64,000 bases of DNA from Kitasatospora viridis (GTDB lineage Bacteria; Actinomycetota; Actinomycetes; Streptomycetales; Streptomycetaceae): positions 682,001 to 746,000 of the forward strand of contig NZ_VIWT01000001.1 of NCBI RefSeq assembly GCF_007829815.1, read 5' to 3'. Within the stretch, counting starts at the first letter, position 1, and every line of letters starts with the position of its first letter. This document shows positions 50,336-57,735 of this stretch, one piece after another. The notes beneath the pieces were generated by a model. It worked only from the letters and a program-made list of their open reading frames with translations. It was not told the origin of the DNA and ran no database searches. The translations under genes were made by a program, and so were the position numbers.

Positions 50336-52222
50336 CTACACGACCTCGCCGCTGCCGTTGACCGACTCCGCCGCCGTGCACGAGGCGATCGCGGGCAGGG
50401 CCGGGCTCGTCGGGGCGGGCTGGTAGATCAGGTCCAGCACGGTGGCCGGCAGAGAGGCGGGGACGTCGGCGCGGCCGAGCATGATCTCCAGGTAGCAGCC
50501 GTTGTCGTGCCGCGAGGCGGTGGCCAGGGCGGCGTCGAGCTCGCCGACGGTGCAGACCCTGGCGGTGTACCAGCCGGTGCAGCCGAGGGCAGCCGGGAGA
50601 GCGCTGTAGTTCCACGGGGCGAGGGCGTCGAAGTCGTGGCCCTGGACGGCGGAGAGCACCTCCTCGATGCCGTACGTCCCGTTGTTGAGCACGATGATCA
50701 CCGGCTTGGCGCCGTAACGGCCCATCGCGCCGAGCTCGTTGGCGGTGAGCTGGTGGGAGCCGTCGCCGGTGACCAACACGGTGCGGCGGGTCGGCGCGGC
50801 CATGGCGGTGCCGAAGGCGGCGGGGGTGGCCCAGCCGATCGAGCCCCACAGCGTCTGGTTGTGGAAGACCGCGCCGTCGGGCAGCGGGATGACCGGCAGG
50901 TGGCTCATGCACAGGCCGGTCTCGGCGACCACGATGTCGTCCTTGCGGAAGAACCGCGCGAGTCGCGGGTAGAGCGTGGCCGAGGAGACCTGGTCGGCGG
51001 CGTTCCCGGTGAGCGGGGCGGGGGTTCGGGCAGGGATCCCCGGCGTCCCGGTCCTGGGCAGCTTCGCGGTCAACCGGTCCAGCACGTCGCCGAGTTGGAC
51101 CGAGGCGAAGGTGCTGCTGCCCACCTGCACGTAGTCGGGCCAGACGGTGACCATCCGGTCCGGGTCGATCCCGTCGCTCCACATACCGGTGTTGACGTCG
51201 ACGAACGCCACTCCCCCGAGGTTGAGCACCAGTTCGGCCCCCTCGACCGCCGCCTGCACGCCCGGGTTCGACGTCACCCCGGAGTAGGTCCCGAGGAAGT
51301 GCGGGTCGGTCTCGGAGATCACGGCCTTGTCCATCGGCGTGGTGGCGTAGGCCAGCCCGGTAGCGTCCAGGAACTGCGTCAGCTGCCGCTGGAGGTTGAA
51401 GCGGCCGATGGTGTAGGCGGGCAGCACGACCGTCGACTTCGCCGCCGCCACCCGGTGCGCGATGGCCGCGACGGCGGCGTCCAGCGACGCCGGATCGCTG
51501 GGCGTGCGCGCCACCTTGGCCACCGGCGTGCCGGCGACGGGCGTGCCGATGACCGGGAGCGAACCGTAGTCGTGCGCCATCGTGAGGTAGGCGGGCCGAC
51601 GCTGCGTCAGGGCCTCGGCGATCACCCGCTCCAGCTCGGCGATGACGTTCTGCGGGGTGAGGTCGGCCGCCACGCAGGCCGAGGACTCCGAGAGCTTCTG
51701 GAACTGGCGGAACACGCCGTCGCCCAGCGAGTGGTGGGTGACGGCGTGGGCGCGCTGCAGTCGGCTGCTCGGCTGGCCGACCAGGTGGAAGACCGGCAGC
51801 CGCTCGGCATACGAGCCCATGACGCCGTTGAGCGCGCTCAACTCGCCCACGGCATAGGTGGTGCACAGCATCGCCGCGCCCCGGACCCGGGCGTAGCCGT
51901 CGGCCGCGTAGGCGGCGTTCAGCTCGTTGGCCGAACCGACCCAGGTGACCTGCTTGTTGGCCTCGATGGCCTGGTCGAAGGCGAACGCGAAGTCGCCCGG
52001 CACACCGAAGACGTGCTCGATGCCGAGCGCGGCCAGCCGCTGCACCACGTACTGCGCGACGGTCGGCCGGCCGGGCGCGGCGGACGTCGATGCTGCCGAC
52101 GCCGGGGTGGTGGTCGTGACCAGGGAGGCCGTGGTCACGCCGCCGACCAGCGCTCCGGCGCGCAGCAGTGTGCGCCGATCGAGAGCGCCACTGCTGCTGC
52201 CGTTGTCTTGAATACCTGTCAC
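50336..52222 (-). CDS. Tat-exported thiamine-diphosphate-dependent decarboxylase
   Basis: A 628-residue enzyme of the pyruvate/indolepyruvate decarboxylase family that begins with a twin-arginine signal (DRRTLLRAGALVGG, Arg16-Arg17, cut near ASAAS). The catalytic glutamate is in SANELNAAYAADGYAR (Glu100), the paired histidines in AVTHHSLGDG (163-164), and the cofactor motif runs from GDGSHQ to LNNGTYGIE. All core residues are present. Non-oxidative 2-oxo acid decarboxylation outside the cytosol is unusual, and Tat export would allow the cofactor to be loaded first. GTG 52222 has GGAGG four bases upstream. Confidence 0.82.
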   Translation of the reverse strand: MTGIQDNGSSSGALDRRTLLRAGALVGGVTTASLVTTTTPASAASTSAAPGRPTVAQYVVQRLAALGIEHVFGVPGDFAFAFDQAIEANKQVTWVGSANELNAAYAADGYARVRGAAMLCTTYAVGELSALNGVMGSYAERLPVFHLVGQPSSRLQRAHAVTHHSLGDGVFRQFQKLSESSACVAADLTPQNVIAELERVIAEALTQRRPAYLTMAHDYGSLPVIGTPVAGTPVAKVARTPSDPASLDAAVAAIAHRVAAAKSTVVLPAYTIGRFNLQRQLTQFLDATGLAYATTPMDKAVISETDPHFLGTYSGVTSNPGVQAAVEGAELVLNLGGVAFVDVNTGMWSDGIDPDRMVTVWPDYVQVGSSTFASVQLGDVLDRLTAKLPRTGTPGIPARTPAPLTGNAADQVSSATLYPRLARFFRKDDIVVAETGLCMSHLPVIPLPDGAVFHNQTLWGSIGWATPAAFGTAMAAPTRRTVLVTGDGSHQLTANELGAMGRYGAKPVIIVLNNGTYGIEEVLSAVQGHDFDALAPWNYSALPAALGCTGWYTARVCTVGELDAALATASRHDNGCYLEIMLGRADVPASLPATVLDLIYQPAPTSPALPAIASCTAAESVNGSGEVV

Positions 52223-52232
52223 AGGTCCTCCT

Positions 52233-52303
52233 GGGCGAGAGCACGAGAGGCGGAGACCGACAGTGCGGTCCGCGAGTCTCGTGTTGTATCGGTGCTCTCG
52301 CCC
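52233..52303 (-). promoter_or_regulatory. Structured leader before the decarboxylase gene
   Basis: Perfect 12-bp arms GGGCGAGAGCAC (52233-52244) and GTGCTCTCGCCC (52292-52303) flank the leader. Inside, CACGAGA (52243-52249) pairs with TCTCGTG (52276-52282), sharing bases with the outer arm, so two foldings compete. On the minus strand the outer hairpin ends immediately before the ribosome site. It is not a recognisable TPP riboswitch. Confidence 0.55.
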
Positions 52304-52375
52304 ACTCGGATGAGCCCGTTCACACCTTCAGGGCGTGTCGCGGGCTCTCCCTGCCGTGATGACTCTGAGGGATCG

Positions 52376-52879
52376 TCAGGTGTAGCAGTAGTCCAGGGTG
52401 CTCGGGGTGATGTCGGTGTTGCCCGAACTCCAGCGCAGGTTCGAGTTGATGTCGTAGAAGTCCAGCGAGCCCGTGGCGTCGAGGTCGGCGAAGCCCCCGG
52501 GAGACGGCTTGAGCGCGCCGAGGGTGCAGACCACGCCGTTGCCGGAGTTCAGCAGCTTGGCGTAGCCGGACTGCGACCAGTCGAGGTGGGTGACGCCCTT
52601 CCCGTTGGTGCCGCTCGCCCACATCGGGGTGCCGTAGTAGTTGTAGATCACCAGGTTGCCGTCGGTCTGCAGGAGGAGCTCGACGTTCTCCCCGGACTCC
52701 TCCGTGATGCTGACCATGTAGTCGCCCGGGTACCAGTCCGCCTGGGCGAGCGTGAACCGGACCTGGTTGCCGTAGTCCGCCGCCGAGGCGCCGGATCCGG
52801 TCAGGACGACCAGGGCGGTGGCGGCGGTGAGGACGGCGGCGGTGTGCGTGAGGGCCTTGCGGAGCCGGGCACGGTGCAT
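52376..52879 (-). CDS. Secreted bulb-type lectin-like protein
   Basis: A 167-residue exported protein: a Sec signal to about residue 34 (SGASAADYG), then a B-lectin-like fold. The mannose-binding pattern Q-x-D-x-N-x-V-x-Y is seen as LLQTDGNLVIYNYYG, with a degenerate second copy around GFADLDATGSLDFYD. ATG 52879 has AGGGGGAA upstream. It may bind surface or environmental glycans. It is divergent from the MerR gene across 217 bp that holds no other gene. Confidence 0.75.
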   Translation of the reverse strand: MHRARLRKALTHTAAVLTAATALVVLTGSGASAADYGNQVRFTLAQADWYPGDYMVSITEESGENVELLLQTDGNLVIYNYYGTPMWASGTNGKGVTHLDWSQSGYAKLLNSGNGVVCTLGALKPSPGGFADLDATGSLDFYDINSNLRWSSGNTDITPSTLDYCYT

Positions 52880-53096
52880 CTGATTCCCCCTCTGCGATGG
52901 GTGATCGAGGCGCGCGCCACCCGGATCCGGCCGTGCCACGGCCCCGGCCGGGGTGTGGGGCCCTTGCCGGAATCAACAGGTCCGCATGGCGCGCTGCGAT
53001 GATATTCAGACGCGCTGAGGGACCGATAGGGGTCGTACGGAGGTTCCGATCTCCGTTTTGGCCAATGGACTTGAGTCTCCAGCGAGGGGAGACACG

Positions 53097-54044
53097 ATGG
53101 TTGGGGACATGGACGGCGACACGCTCTTCTCGATCGGCGACCTGGCCCGGCGGACCGGGCTGACGGTCAAGACCATCCGGTTCTACTCCGACACCGGGAT
53201 CGTGCCGCCCACGGACCGCAGCCCCGCCGGCTACCGGCGCTACGACCTCACCGCACTCGCACGGCTCGACCTGGTCCGCACCCTGCGTGAGCTGGGCATC
53301 GAACTCGCCGAGATCCGGCGGGTGTTGAACCACGAGGTCACAGTTCCCGAGATCGCGGCCGCACACGCCGACGCGCTGGAGGCGCAGATCCGCACCCTCC
53401 GGTTGCGCCGGGCCGTGTTGCGTGCGGTGGCCAAGCGGGGCTCCAGCACGGAAGAAGTGGATCTCATGCACAAGCTCGCCAAGCTCTCCGACGCCGAACG
53501 CCGGCGCCTCATCCACGAGTTCATCGACGAGACGTTCGGTGGACTGGACGCCAACCCCGAGCTCCTGGAGCTGATGCGCTCCGCCATGCCGGAACTGCCC
53601 GACGACCCCGAGCCGGACCAGGTGGACGCCTGGGTCGAACTCGCCGAACTCGTCCAGGACCCCGACTTCCGGGCCGCCATCCGCCGGATGGCGCAGTACC
53701 AGGCCGACGAGCGCGCCCAGGGCGACACCACCGGGCTGCACGCCGAACTCACCGAAGCGGTAAGGGAATCCGTCGGCAGCGCACTGGCGGCCGGCATCAC
53801 CCCGGAGTCCGCCGACGCGGGCCCGATCCTCGACGGGCTCACCGCCCGCTACGCCGAGACCTTCGGCCGCCCCGACGACGCCGACCTGCGCCGCTGGCTG
53901 CTGAACCGCCTGGAGGTGGCCGGCGATCCGCGCGCGGAGCGCTACTGGCGCCTGCTGGCCGTCATCAACGGCTGGCCCGCGATGCCGAACCTGGCCCCCG
54001 TCTTCACCTGGTTCGCGACCGCCCTGCGGGCCCGGGCGAGTTGA
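53097..54044 (+). CDS. MerR family regulator with large effector domain
   Basis: A 315-residue activator-type regulator. The N-terminal winged helix reads SIGDLARRTGLTVKTIRFYSDTG, followed by a dimerisation coiled coil (residues ~80-125) and a ~190-residue helical ligand domain of unknown specificity. ATG 53097 has AGGGGA six bases upstream and is preferred to the earlier in-frame ATG 53058. GTCTCC/GGAGAC repeats at 53075-53093 just before the start may be an autoregulatory site. Its 3' end overlaps a small minus-strand gene. Confidence 0.82.
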   Translation: MVGDMDGDTLFSIGDLARRTGLTVKTIRFYSDTGIVPPTDRSPAGYRRYDLTALARLDLVRTLRELGIELAEIRRVLNHEVTVPEIAAAHADALEAQIRTLRLRRAVLRAVAKRGSSTEEVDLMHKLAKLSDAERRRLIHEFIDETFGGLDANPELLELMRSAMPELPDDPEPDQVDAWVELAELVQDPDFRAAIRRMAQYQADERAQGDTTGLHAELTEAVRESVGSALAAGITPESADAGPILDGLTARYAETFGRPDDADLRRWLLNRLEVAGDPRAERYWRLLAVINGWPAMPNLAPVFTWFATALRARAS

Positions 54045-54150
54045 CGGCCTCCTCCTCGCCGGGCCAGGCCAGCCGGAGGGTGGTGACGACACCGAGGAGG
54101 ACACCGGCGAGGAGGAGCGCAAGGGTGTAGACGAAGGCGAGGGCGATCAT
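54004..54150 (-). CDS. 48-residue single-TM membrane protein
   Basis: This small gene encodes a protein beginning with a hydrophobic helix (MIALAFVYTLALLLAGVLLG) and ending in a short charged tail (RLAWPGEEEAV, then basic). Its ATG overlaps the stop of the preceding gene (ATGA at 54147-54150), which strongly supports translation. It is the last gene of a four-gene operon and overlaps the MerR gene end by 41 bp on the other strand. The function is unknown. It could anchor or sense at the membrane. Confidence 0.7.
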   Translation of the reverse strand: MIALAFVYTLALLLAGVLLGVVTTLRLAWPGEEEAVNSPGPAGRSRTR

Positions 54151-54380
54151 CGGCGGACTCCGAGCAGGCGGTGGCCGAGGTGGTTGGCGAGGTCGTGGAG
54201 GAGGTCCTCGGCCTGGCGGTGGGTGAGGGCGAGGGCGAGGTGGTCGCCCGGGGCGGCGTTGATGTCGAGGTCGACGGCGGCGCGGAGTTGGAGGGCGGCG
54301 TCGGGGACGGTCTCGACGTCGAGGTGGGCGACGGTGGTGCGCTCGGTGTGCGGGGTCAGCAGTTGGATCAGGACGCCCAT
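54147..54380 (-). CDS. Small unknown protein (77 residues)
   Basis: A soluble 77-residue protein with two parts: a strand-rich start (MGVLIQLLTPHTERTTVAHLDVE) and a helical end with LTHRQAEDLLHDLANHLG. No family is recognised. It starts inside the end of the upstream gene (13-bp overlap) and is coupled to the membrane peptide downstream, so all four proteins of the operon are probably made together. Confidence 0.7.
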   Translation of the reverse strand: MGVLIQLLTPHTERTTVAHLDVETVPDAALQLRAAVDLDINAAPGDHLALALTHRQAEDLLHDLANHLGHRLLGVRR

Positions 54381-54604
54381 CGGTCGGCCTCCTTGAGGAG
54401 GGCGAGGAGGTTGATGAGCGTCGAGACCGGCGCGTTGCCGAAGTTGACGAGGGCGTGGCCGTTGACGGTGCCGTTGGTGCGGGCGGACCCCCAGAGCAGG
54501 CCGAACTTGGCTCCCTGGTCCTGGAGTTCGCGGATCAGGTCGGTGAGTTGGGCGTCGGTGTGGGTGAGGGTGGTGGGGTCGTCGGGCGCGATGGGGGTGT
54601 TCAT
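54368..54604 (-). CDS. Small unknown protein (78 residues)
   Basis: A 78-residue soluble protein. It has a Thr/Asp-rich start, then QLTDLIRELQDQGAKFGLLW as an amphipathic helix, and a hydrophobic C-terminal helix. No family is recognised. ATG 54604 overlaps the stop of the ATPase gene (ATGA). Its position directly after an anti-sigma-type ATPase suggests a partner or antagonist role, but this is only inferred from context. Confidence 0.7.
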   Translation of the reverse strand: MNTPIAPDDPTTLTHTDAQLTDLIRELQDQGAKFGLLWGSARTNGTVNGHALVNFGNAPVSTLINLLALLKEADRWAS

Positions 54605-54987
54605 GCGGCGAAGTCCTGTTCGAACCAGACGGCTTTCCCGCCGTGCTTGCGCGGGGCGGTGCCGAAGCGGTGGGTGAGGGAGCGGACGAGGTGGAGTCCG
54701 CGTCCGGAGAGCTCGTAGGGGTCGGCGGAGCACGCGGTGCGCTGGTCGGGCAGGTGGGGGCTGTCGTCGGCGACGGAGACCCGGAGCGTGCGGTCGAGGA
54801 GCACGACGACCACGGTGGGCGCGGGGCTGCCGCCGTGCTTCCAGGCGTTGACGAAGAGCTCGTGCAGGGCGAGTTCGGCGTCGCAGATGAGGTCGGCGGG
54901 CCACCCGACGCAGGTGAGGGCCTCGCGCAGCTCCTCGCGGGCGGTGGACCAGTCGGGCGGGGGTTCGGGCAGGCTGAAGGTACGCAT
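54601..54987 (-). CDS. Anti-sigma-type ATP-binding protein (HATPase_c_2)
   Basis: A 128-residue GHKL-fold protein of the RsbW/SpoIIAB-like group, abundant in Streptomyces. The N box is ELALHELFVNAWKHGG. The G1 box is weak (ADDSPHL) and the G2 region is SGRGLHLVRSLTHRFG. Such proteins bind sigma or anti-anti-sigma factors, sometimes phosphorylating the latter. It heads a tightly coupled four-gene minus-strand operon and is divergent from the XRE gene at 55277, across 289 bp. Confidence 0.85.
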   Translation of the reverse strand: MRTFSLPEPPPDWSTAREELREALTCVGWPADLICDAELALHELFVNAWKHGGSPAPTVVVVLLDRTLRVSVADDSPHLPDQRTACSADPYELSGRGLHLVRSLTHRFGTAPRKHGGKAVWFEQDFAA

Positions 54988-55175
54988 GGCGGAACTCCAT
55001 GGGGATGGAACGTGTGTGGTGAGGTCGTGCGATCGGCGGATGCGTCGCCGTGAGCCAGGCCAGGCGCGTGTGGCTGCTCTGCGGAGCGAAGAGGGCAGCA
55101 GGCGCCTACTGCCCTGGTGACAGGCGTTACTGACGATCCGTCGGATCGACCTGAGAACGACGATAGCACAGGTTC

Positions 55176-55185
55176 ACCTATAGGT
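55176..55185. promoter_or_regulatory. Palindrome in the ATPase/XRE divergent promoter
   Basis: The perfect palindrome ACCTATAGGT lies in an unusually A+T-rich patch of the 289-bp divergent region, 91 bp before the XRE start. It may be the operator of that regulator. This is inferred from position and symmetry only. Confidence 0.4.
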
Positions 55186-55276
55186 TTAGGCGAATGGCGA
55201 GAAGTTCCCTCTTTCGTGGCTGCGACCAGCCTGGCCCCTGCGGCAGACTGGTCCCAGTAGCAGCAGAGAGGACACC

Positions 55277-56143
55277 ATGGCCCCGCGACCCAGCCCGACC
55301 CTCCGTCAACGCCGCCTGGGCGTCGAGTTGCGACGGATGCGGGAGCAGGCCGGCCTCGGCAGCAGCGAACTCGCCCGCTTGCTCGGCATCGCTCCAGCGC
55401 AGATCACGCAGATCGAAACGGCCAAGAGCGGCATCAGCGTGGACCGCTTGTACAGCATCGCCGACTCATGCATGTGCACCAACGAACCCCTGGTCAGTGC
55501 CTTGGCAGAGATCATCACCGATCGCAGGAAGAGCAGTTGGTGGGAGGAATACCAGGGCATCCTCTCCAGCCAGGTCCTCGACATCGCGGAGCTTGAGGAG
55601 CACGCAACCGCACTCTCCTGCTTCGCTCTGGCCTTCATTCCTGGACTCCTCCAGACTCGGCCATATGCCACTGCGCTGTTCACGCAGACGCTTCTTCCTC
55701 TCCCTCAACTGGAAGTCGATCACCGGACCGCTTTCCGACTCCGCAGGCAACAGGTGATCCGTTCAGGCGCGACACCCTGCTCGGTGTTCATGTATGAGGC
55801 CGCCCTGCGGAGTCATGTCGGCGGGCGCCCTGTGCTCCTCGACCAGCTCTCCTCACTGCTTGAGGACTCCGAACATCCGGGGATCTCCATCAGAATCGTG
55901 CCGTTCGATGCGGCGGTCTTTCCCATCCCGAGTCAGGATCTGGCTTACATGGCCGGGCCGGTGCCGGAGTTGGATACCGTTCAGGTAGACCAAGTCGACA
56001 GTTCCCGCCTCGTCGACTCACCCGCTCAGCTTGGGCTCTACCGCGCGGCCCTCGCACGCCTCTCGTCCTCCGCGCTCTCCGAGAGCGCATCACGAGATTT
56101 CATCAGCTCCGTCATGAAAGAGATGCAAGGCAGAGATGACTAA
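55277..56143 (+). CDS. XRE-family regulator with DUF5753 domain
   Basis: A 288-residue protein. The N-terminal XRE helix-turn-helix covers about residues 13-65 (LGVELRRMREQAGLGSSELA, then IAPAQITQIETAKSG). The rest is the DUF5753/Scr1-type domain: IPGLLQTRPYATALF and SIRIVPFDAAVFPI. ATG 55277 has AGAGAGGA upstream. It overlaps the first DUF397 gene by 8 bp, the standard actinobacterial XRE-DUF397 pairing, in which the small protein is thought to be a partner of the regulator. It is probably autoregulated from the divergent promoter. Confidence 0.88.
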   Translation: MAPRPSPTLRQRRLGVELRRMREQAGLGSSELARLLGIAPAQITQIETAKSGISVDRLYSIADSCMCTNEPLVSALAEIITDRRKSSWWEEYQGILSSQVLDIAELEEHATALSCFALAFIPGLLQTRPYATALFTQTLLPLPQLEVDHRTAFRLRRQQVIRSGATPCSVFMYEAALRSHVGGRPVLLDQLSSLLEDSEHPGISIRIVPFDAAVFPIPSQDLAYMAGPVPELDTVQVDQVDSSRLVDSPAQLGLYRAALARLSSSALSESASRDFISSVMKEMQGRDD

Positions 56144-56339
56144 GTCACAGTGGCAGAAGTCCAGCTACAGCAACAGCGATGCAGAGTGCGTCGAGGTGCG
56201 CACAGCTGACGGCCTAGTCGAACTCCGCGAGTCCGACGACGGCGGCATCATGATCCGCACCACCACCACCAAGTTCGCCAAGCTCCTCCACGGCATCAAA
56301 GCTGGCGAGTTCGATAGCTACGCTGACTTCACCAGCTGA
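56136..56339 (+). CDS. DUF397 small protein (first copy)
   Basis: A 67-residue DUF397 protein: WQKSSYSNSDAECVEVR at the start, VELRESDDGG in the middle, and a closing F-A-K-L-L-x-G-I-K-A-G-E-F-D. These small proteins accompany XRE regulators. It overlaps the XRE gene by 8 bp and is followed 25 bp later by a second copy, very similar in sequence, which indicates tandem duplication. Confidence 0.9.
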   Translation: MTKSQWQKSSYSNSDAECVEVRTADGLVELRESDDGGIMIRTTTTKFAKLLHGIKAGEFDSYADFTS

Positions 56340-56364
56340 CCCACCGAGTTGAGGAGTGCGGAGG

Positions 56365-56568
56365 ATGAGTAGCTCCGACTGGCAGAAGTCCAGCTACAGC
56401 GCCGCGAACAACGACTGCGTCGAGGTACGCGCGGTCGACGGGCTAGTCGAACTCCGCGAATCCGACGCCGGCGACACCATCGTCCGCACCACCCCCGTCA
56501 AGTTCGCCAAGTTCCTCCAAGGCGTCAAAGCCGGCGAGTTCGACCACCACGCCGACTTCACCGCCTAG
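56365..56568 (+). CDS. DUF397 small protein (second copy)
   Basis: A 67-residue paralogue of the preceding gene, with the same frame of motifs (WQKSSYSAANNDCVEVR, VELRESDAG, KAGEFDHHADF). ATG 56365 is preferred to GTG 56356 because GAGGAG at 56351-56356 is then at proper distance. It ends the operon and is followed by a strong terminator. Confidence 0.88.
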   Translation: MSSSDWQKSSYSAANNDCVEVRAVDGLVELRESDAGDTIVRTTPVKFAKFLQGVKAGEFDHHADFTA

Positions 56569-56585
56569 CCCCGCCCCACCCCCGA

Positions 56586-56622
56586 CGGCCCCTCGCTCCC
56601 CCTCCCCCCGAGCGAGGGGCCG
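56586..56622. terminator. Bidirectional terminator after the DUF397 pair
   Basis: A perfect 13-bp stem CGGCCCCTCGCTC/GAGCGAGGGGCCG has an 11-base C/T-rich loop. It serves both the DUF397 operon and the convergent 56642 gene. Confidence 0.85.
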
Positions 56623-56641
56623 CGCCGTTCGGAACGGGCGA

Positions 56642-57208
56642 CTACGCGGGCCCCACCCGCGTGCCGTACACGCCGTCCGCGATCAGCTCGAACCCGTGCC
56701 GCTCCCACGCCCGGCGAAGCTTCACCACCGCCTCCTCGTCCGCCCTCCGTACCTCCGGATCATCGGACTCGTAGCTGCACACCTCGCCCGGACCGTGCTG
56801 CGGGTGGATCGGCGCCGGGTAGCAAACGGCCAGCGTGCCGGGGATCGCGAGACGGCGAAGCGCCTCCATGGCCAACGCCGTGCCCACCCCCTTACCACGC
56901 CACCCTTCCTCGACTTCCACGCTCTCCAGCAGCAACACCATGCTCGGCCTCAACTCGGCCACCGCCGGGACGAGACCGCCCTCCTCGTCGAAGATGACAC
57001 GGGGGATCCGATCGAGGACTCCGGGATCCGCCTCGAACGCCCTGCGCGGATTCGGCGTGACGCCGGGAATCACACGGGTGATCACTGCGGTGCCGAACAC
57101 CGGGTCGACCTTCGTATAGAAGGACGCCTTCCAGCGATCGGCGAACTGGGTCCAATCCGCGTCGGCGTAGTGGGCCGAGGTCCACGAGATGACAAATCGT
57201 TCAGACAC
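56642..57208 (-). CDS. GNAT-fold acetyltransferase-like protein
   Basis: A 188-residue protein with a C-terminal GNAT core. LLLESVEVEEGWRGKGVGTALAMEALRR carries the acetyl-CoA pyrophosphate loop (R-G-K-G-V-G-T), followed by the family beta-5 strand and GFELIADGVYGTR. The N-terminal 80 residues are not typical and may bind the acceptor. GTG 57208 is the likely start; the ribosome site is weak. The substrate is unknown. It lies between two XRE-type modules and is transcribed alone. Confidence 0.75.
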   Translation of the reverse strand: MSERFVISWTSAHYADADWTQFADRWKASFYTKVDPVFGTAVITRVIPGVTPNPRRAFEADPGVLDRIPRVIFDEEGGLVPAVAELRPSMVLLLESVEVEEGWRGKGVGTALAMEALRRLAIPGTLAVCYPAPIHPQHGPGEVCSYESDDPEVRRADEEAVVKLRRAWERHGFELIADGVYGTRVGPA

Positions 57209-57281
57209 TGGCGTTCCGTTCCAACAGGGTTGGCCCCCGCGCGAGCCACGCGTAGGGGCCAACAGGTCTCGCCGTCGCTCG

Positions 57282-57383
57282 CTACTTGGACGGCTGCTGG
57301 GGCGGGTTCTCCTTGGCGGGCTGACCCGCGTGCTTCGGCGGCGGCTTCGCGTCACCCTTGTGCTTCATCGTGGCAGTGGTCAT
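57282..57383 (-). CDS. Candidate 33-residue Lys/Pro-rich peptide
   Basis: This small ORF starts at ATG 57383 with GGAG eight bases upstream. The peptide begins MTTATMKHKGDAKPPPKH and ends in a Pro/Gln-rich tail. It is basic, without hydrophobic helix or cysteines. It directly follows another tiny ORF with a good ribosome site and a similar MTT start. It could be a regulatory peptide or peptide precursor, or non-functional. No family is recognised. Confidence 0.45.
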   Translation of the reverse strand: MTTATMKHKGDAKPPPKHAGQPAKENPPQQPSK

Positions 57384-57394
57384 GACCGGGTCTC

Positions 57395-57475
57395 CTACTC
57401 GTTGGTGGGGGCGGTGGTGTCGCCGTCGGGCGGCATCGGGCCCGGGGGCCTGTCGGCGGGCCTGGGCGTCGTCAT
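57395..57475 (-). CDS. Candidate 26-residue Pro-rich peptide
   Basis: This ORF runs from ATG 57475 to TAG 57395-57397, with a strong ribosome site AAGGAG nine bases upstream. The peptide is Pro/Asp/Thr-rich and acidic, starting MTTPRPADRPPGP. It lies 260 bp after the XRE gene at 57736 and 11 bp before the second tiny ORF. The quality of both ribosome sites is the main support. Confidence 0.45.
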   Translation of the reverse strand: MTTPRPADRPPGPMPPDGDTTAPTNE

Positions 57476-57735
57476 CTGGTCTCACTCCTTGCCGAGGAAC
57501 AGCCCGGCTGCCGGATGGTGTCCGGGGGTGTGCGGTGGGGTTGGGCTCACCGCACCCTGACGGCCTGCCAGCAGAAGGGCGGAGGAGGTCGGCCCGTACC
57601 GGGTGCCCTGTCCACGGTCCGGCACGGTACTGAGGTGCTCTCAGCAACACGCTCCGGCTGCTGGCAGCCCCTCAGATAGACCGTAGAAGTCCTGACGCCG
57701 GGCGCTCAATGAAGTTGCGCCTCATTGCGGGCCAA

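Noticed and set aside
52223..52303. TPP riboswitch before the thiamine-diphosphate enzyme gene.
   Set aside because: The conserved CUGAGA and ACCUGAU-type elements of the thi box are absent. Only a hairpin leader is supported.
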